Part shown: positions 61,250 to 64,000 of the stretch, piece after piece
Layout: each line of letters starts with the position of its first letter
Numbering within the stretch: the stretch's first letter is position 1
From: an uncultured Butyricicoccus sp.
Lineage (GTDB): Bacteria; Bacillota; Clostridia; Oscillospirales; Butyricicoccaceae
Assembly: GCA_900547195.1 (NCBI GenBank)
Contig: URFQ01000003.1
Location: 1-64,000 of the forward strand
Length of the DNA stretch: 64,000 nt
Direction: 5' to 3'
Notes under the pieces: generated by a model
What the model saw: the letters and a program-made list of their open reading frames with translations, nothing else
Told to the model about the DNA's origin: nothing
Database searches by the model: none
Translations under genes and position numbers: made by a program

Positions 61250-62143
61250 TCAAACTGTAACCTTTAAGTTCTCTTTTTCTGCCAAAGCAATGCATTTGAG
61301 ATACTGGCCGTATAACGTCATTTGCAGCCTCTCCCCGGTTTCCATCACTTTTTCCGGAGAAATCTTACCCTGATGGAGTGCATCCTCCTCAATACAGCCA
61401 ACATATCGCCCGGTTTCCTCCTGTATCTTCCGGATAACGCCGGACGCTTCATGCATGCTGTCGGCTGTTCCTGCATCCAGCCAAACCGTATCCCGGTCCA
61501 GCCCAATGACCTGCAGCCTTCCCTGACGGAGATACTCCAGATTCACATCGGTAATCTCTAACTCGCCGCGCGCCGACGGCTTTAAATTCTTTGCAATCTC
61601 TACGACCGAAGCATCGTAAAAATACAGCCCCGGCACAATATAATTGGATTTCGGATTCTTCGGTTTTTCCTCAATGCTGATTGCATTGCCATCGCTGTCA
61701 AATTCGATCACGCCGAACGCCCGCGGATCTTCCACCCAATAGCCAAAAACAACGGCTTTATTCGAAATGGCAGACGCCCTTTGCAGCTGCCCTGCAAGGC
61801 TTTTGGAATAAAAGATGTTATCCCCCAACGCCAGACAAACCCGGTCGCCGCCAATAAAATTCTCTCCAATAATCAGCGCGTCCGCGATGCCACGCGCCAC
61901 CTTCTGTACTTCATAGGAGATTCGGATTCCAAGATTGGAACCATCCCCCAGCAGCCCGGAAAACACAGCTTCTTCTCCAGGCGGGATAATAATCAAAACT
62001 TCGTCACAGCCTGCCTGCAACAACAGGGCAAGCGGGTAATAAATCAGCGGTTTATCATAAACCGGAAGCAATGGTTTGCACACAGATTTTGTCATCGGAT
62101 AGAGCCGTGTCCCTTTCCCGGCCGCAAGAATAATCCCCTTCAT
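61250..62143 (-). CDS. second glucose-1-phosphate thymidylyltransferase-like protein
   Basis: Start at ATG 62143 (297 residues). Clearly RmlA-related (IILAAGKGTRLYPMT, LLPVYDKPLIYYPLALLL, LALGDNIFYSKSLA, VWLDAGTADSMHEAS), but it departs at key places. The canonical SKQLLP reads CKPLLP, and GGSGTR reads AAGKGTR. It may accept another sugar phosphate or nucleotide than RmlA, or be a lower-activity duplicate. The C-terminal YGQYLKC.. segment matches the family. It starts upstream of the priming transferase gene and ends 32 nt before it. Confidence 0.85.
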   Translation of the reverse strand: MKGIILAAGKGTRLYPMTKSVCKPLLPVYDKPLIYYPLALLLQAGCDEVLIIIPPGEEAVFSGLLGDGSNLGIRISYEVQKVARGIADALIIGENFIGGDRVCLALGDNIFYSKSLAGQLQRASAISNKAVVFGYWVEDPRAFGVIEFDSDGNAISIEEKPKNPKSNYIVPGLYFYDASVVEIAKNLKPSARGELEITDVNLEYLRQGRLQVIGLDRDTVWLDAGTADSMHEASGVIRKIQEETGRYVGCIEEDALHQGKISPEKVMETGERLQMTLYGQYLKCIALAEKENLKVTV

Positions 62144-62154
62144 CTTCAATCTCC

Positions 62155-62856
62155 TTATATTTCCTTTTCCACAAGGCCGGGAATCCCCTCCGGACCCCAC
62201 AACAATGCCTCTGCTTTTTCTTCAATATCCTCTATGTATCGTTTTAGGACTCTGTCTGCTTTCTCCAGTTTTTGATACTGATTTCCACGCATGTGGATGT
62301 CGCTTCCAAGAGCGGAGATCATCCCCTGCTCCGCCCAGCGCAGGCATTTGAAGCGGGAACGCAGCGCACAGACCGCGTCCGCATTCACTTGAGCACGCGC
62401 GCCTGTTTCCATCGCTTGCTCCACCTGCTCCTCGGGATAGCGGTCAATATGTGCAAGGACGACGGTCAAGCCATTCTGGTATTGCAAATTATAAATGGTA
62501 TCCAGCACAGTCTCTTCCAATGGCCGGAACGGCATTTCAGCCAGCAGAACCCGCGTGCCGGCAATGCAAAGCTGCTCGATTCCCGGCATCCGTTCCAGCC
62601 CGGCGCAGAGAAGCACCTCTGCGCCGCAGCGGATTCGGATTTCGCCCGGGATCCAGGCTTCCTGCAGCCGCGACCACGCATGGTCGCGGCGCCGCAGGAA
62701 ATCTGTCACGGTGTGCTTATGTGGATAAAAGTGCGGGGTTGCGACGAGATCGGTGACCCCTACACGGAAAGCCTGCGCAAGCTGATGTAAACTTGTTTTA
62801 ATTCCATCGCTGCCATGGTCCGCCCCAGGCAGGATGTGGGCGTGAAAGTCTATCAA
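62155..62856 (-). CDS. PHP-domain tyrosine-protein phosphatase (CpsB/YwqE type)
   Basis: 233 residues from a TTG start (62856), supported by GGGAGAGGAAGCAC. IDFHAHILPGADHGSDGI, LVATPHFYPH, VVLAHIDRYPE and ALGSDIHMRG give the metal-binding histidine and aspartate set of the PHP fold. Family knowledge: CpsB dephosphorylates the bacterial tyrosine kinase CpsD and so tunes capsule polymerisation. No CpsC/CpsD kinase gene is in the window, although these genes are usually adjacent. They may lie beyond position 64000 or be absent. Confidence 0.9.
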   Translation of the reverse strand: MIDFHAHILPGADHGSDGIKTSLHQLAQAFRVGVTDLVATPHFYPHKHTVTDFLRRRDHAWSRLQEAWIPGEIRIRCGAEVLLCAGLERMPGIEQLCIAGTRVLLAEMPFRPLEETVLDTIYNLQYQNGLTVVLAHIDRYPEEQVEQAMETGARAQVNADAVCALRSRFKCLRWAEQGMISALGSDIHMRGNQYQKLEKADRVLKRYIEDIEEKAEALLWGPEGIPGLVEKEI

Positions 62857-62895
62857 GTGCTTCCTCTCCCTATTCCTTACTTTTGTGCCCCGCCG

Positions 62896-63912
62896 TCAGC
62901 TCAGGAAATAATCCCGCAGGATGCTGATCGTACTGACCTTCTCCACCTGCTGGACAATATCCTGCTGAATACGATCCTTGTTGGCCTGCATCAGATCGTC
63001 ATAAAGGGAACGCACTCTTGCAATCTCATCTTCATACGTTTTCTTCACATACTCTGCTGTGATGGTTGTGCCCTTGCTTTCCTTTTCCAGTGCATCGTCA
63101 ATGCAGGTTTTCATGGTTGTGATAATTTCGTTCATCATCGGGCCATCATAGCTGATCTTGCCAAGCGCACTCGACGCATCCTTCAGCGCACTGACAACCT
63201 CGGCCGGAGTGCTGCTGTCGGTACTGGTCGAGCCGCCGGAGTTTCCTCCGCTGCCTCCGCTGCCTCCGCTGCCTGTGCTGCCGCCCGTGCCGCCGATATT
63301 CTGGGAAGGGGCTTCGGCGTCCTTAACATACTGTGCCAGCGCCTGACAAACCTCCGCCCGGGTGATTGCCTGTGTGCCGCGGAACGTCCCATCCGCCGGG
63401 AGGGTGAACAAGCCGCATGCAATGGCGCGTTCGACCGAATCCCTGGCCCAGCCGGACACCGGGTCGGTAATCGTGACCTTCGTCCCCGCGAGGTTTTCAA
63501 ATTTCTGGATTCGATCCACCATGGCCGCAACCTGTTCACGGGTCAGCACACCCTCCGGTGCAAACTGGTGATTGCCCACGCCGGCAATATATCCCGCTTT
63601 ATAGGCCGCCCGAATCCGGTCATACGCCCAATAGGTTGCCGGTACGTCGGTGAAGGTAAGCGGAGTTTCGTCGGTGAGCTGGATTCCAAACGTCAGGTTT
63701 GCAATCTGGACAAACTCCGCGCGCGTCAGCCCCTTGTCCGGCTGGAAAGTGCCATCCGGATAACCGGCAAGAATGCCGGCGTCCGCCATTTTATAAATTG
63801 CTTTTCCGGCGGCGCTTTCCGCGGCCACATCGGAGAAGTTCGCCGCGCCCGCGCTGGTCATGCAGGCCGCGGCCAGCATGCAGGCGCAAAATGCTTTTGA
63901 AACAGGTTTCAT
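62896..63912 (-). CDS. S-layer homology (SLH) domain protein with glycine-serine linker
   Basis: 338 residues, with GTATGGAGGCAACTGA before the start. A signal peptide (to about residue 23) is followed by three SLH repeats: FSDVAAESAAGKAIYKMADA with GILAGYPDGTFQPDKGLTRA, TFTDVPATYWAYDRIRAAY, and GWARDSVERAIACGLF with FRGTQAITRAEVCQAL. A low-complexity Gly/Ser stretch (about residues 205-235) then leads to a C-terminal helical domain rich in charged residues. SLH repeats bind secondary wall polysaccharide, so the protein should be wall-anchored. Its place at the head of the capsule cluster suggests a link to the polymer. Confidence 0.92.
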   Translation of the reverse strand: MKPVSKAFCACMLAAACMTSAGAANFSDVAAESAAGKAIYKMADAGILAGYPDGTFQPDKGLTRAEFVQIANLTFGIQLTDETPLTFTDVPATYWAYDRIRAAYKAGYIAGVGNHQFAPEGVLTREQVAAMVDRIQKFENLAGTKVTITDPVSGWARDSVERAIACGLFTLPADGTFRGTQAITRAEVCQALAQYVKDAEAPSQNIGGTGGSTGSGGSGGSGGNSGGSTSTDSSTPAEVVSALKDASSALGKISYDGPMMNEIITTMKTCIDDALEKESKGTTITAEYVKKTYEDEIARVRSLYDDLMQANKDRIQQDIVQQVEKVSTISILRDYFLS

Positions 63913-63939
63913 TCAGTTGCCTCCATACAGCAGGTATTT

Positions 63940-64000
63940 TTACTGTTGCGTTGGGATTGCGGTATTCCAGTCGAGCGTTGCATCTACAATGAGGTTGTAT
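63940..64000 (-). CDS. 3' end of a further minus-strand gene (runs off window end)
   Basis: On the minus strand an open frame from the window edge ends in TAA at 63940-63942 and reads YNLIVDATLDWNTAIPTQQ at its C-terminus. Only about 19 residues are visible. The gap to the SLH gene is 27 nt, which fits the same operon. No family can be assigned. Confidence 0.45.
   Translation of the reverse strand, partial: YNLIVDATLDWNTAIPTQQ

Overview
The window looks like chromosomal DNA of a Gram-positive, gut-type Clostridia member, probably of the Oscillospirales. This is an inference from the gene families: YesM/YesN-type two-component systems, a dockerin- and cohesin-bearing secreted protein, an S-layer-homology protein, a dipicolinate synthase remnant (spore-forming ancestry), strong AGGAGG ribosome binding sites, and several GTG and TTG starts. 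Base composition is uneven. The first 16 kb is GC-rich, and the capsule cassette from about 43.6 to 55 kb is visibly AT-rich.

Layout. (1) 1-0.9 kb: the end of an ABC exporter pair. (2) 1.2-13.4 kb: a carbohydrate uptake and regulation block with a uroporphyrinogen-decarboxylase-like protein, an AraC regulator, a three-gene sensory unit (histidine kinase, sugar-binding lipoprotein, YesN response regulator) whose genes overlap, a sodium:solute symporter, a second AraC regulator, and a Gfo/Idh/MocA dehydrogenase with a sugar isomerase. (3) 13.6-16.6 kb: a decayed stretch. A ferredoxin-type remnant is joined to the C-terminal remnant of a macrodomain-associated sirtuin (SirTM). These are followed by an intact DUF1848 gene and an intact zinc-type macrodomain ADP-ribose hydrolase, then a dipicolinate synthase A gene cut to its first 139 residues. 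(4) 17.2-29.2 kb: a long minus-strand operon with a TRAP transporter (DctPQM), three TIM-barrel isomerases, two dehydrogenases, a ROK kinase, a SIS isomerase, a cupin and a broken ribokinase. A LysR regulator is transcribed divergently. (5) 29.2-31.2 kb: a group II intron maturase relic and a lone cysteine desulfurase. (6) 31.2-38.9 kb: a second catabolic operon (RbsA/B/C-type ABC importer, alcohol dehydrogenase, isomerase, short-chain dehydrogenase) with a divergent LacI regulator. (7) 39-41.7 kb: a secreted metallophosphoesterase with cohesin-like and dockerin modules. (8) 41.9-64 kb: a minus-strand capsule or exopolysaccharide locus containing dTDP-rhamnose genes, GalE, Glf, a priming sugar transferase, flippase, polymerase, glycosyltransferases, LicD, a PHP-type tyrosine phosphatase and an S-layer-homology protein. 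It is interrupted by an IS110 relic and bordered by an IS3 relic.

How it works together. Three separate catabolic units each carry their own regulator and importer (symporter, TRAP, ABC). They share the same enzyme types: Gfo/Idh dehydrogenases, zinc dehydrogenases and AP-endonuclease-2-fold isomerases. This pattern fits oxidation and isomerisation of uncommon sugars, polyols or sugar acids, but none of the substrates can be named from the sequence. The capsule locus supplies dTDP-L-rhamnose and UDP-galactofuranose precursors and a Wzx/Wzy-type assembly route. At least six broken genes or element relics show that the window has been reshaped by insertions and deletions.
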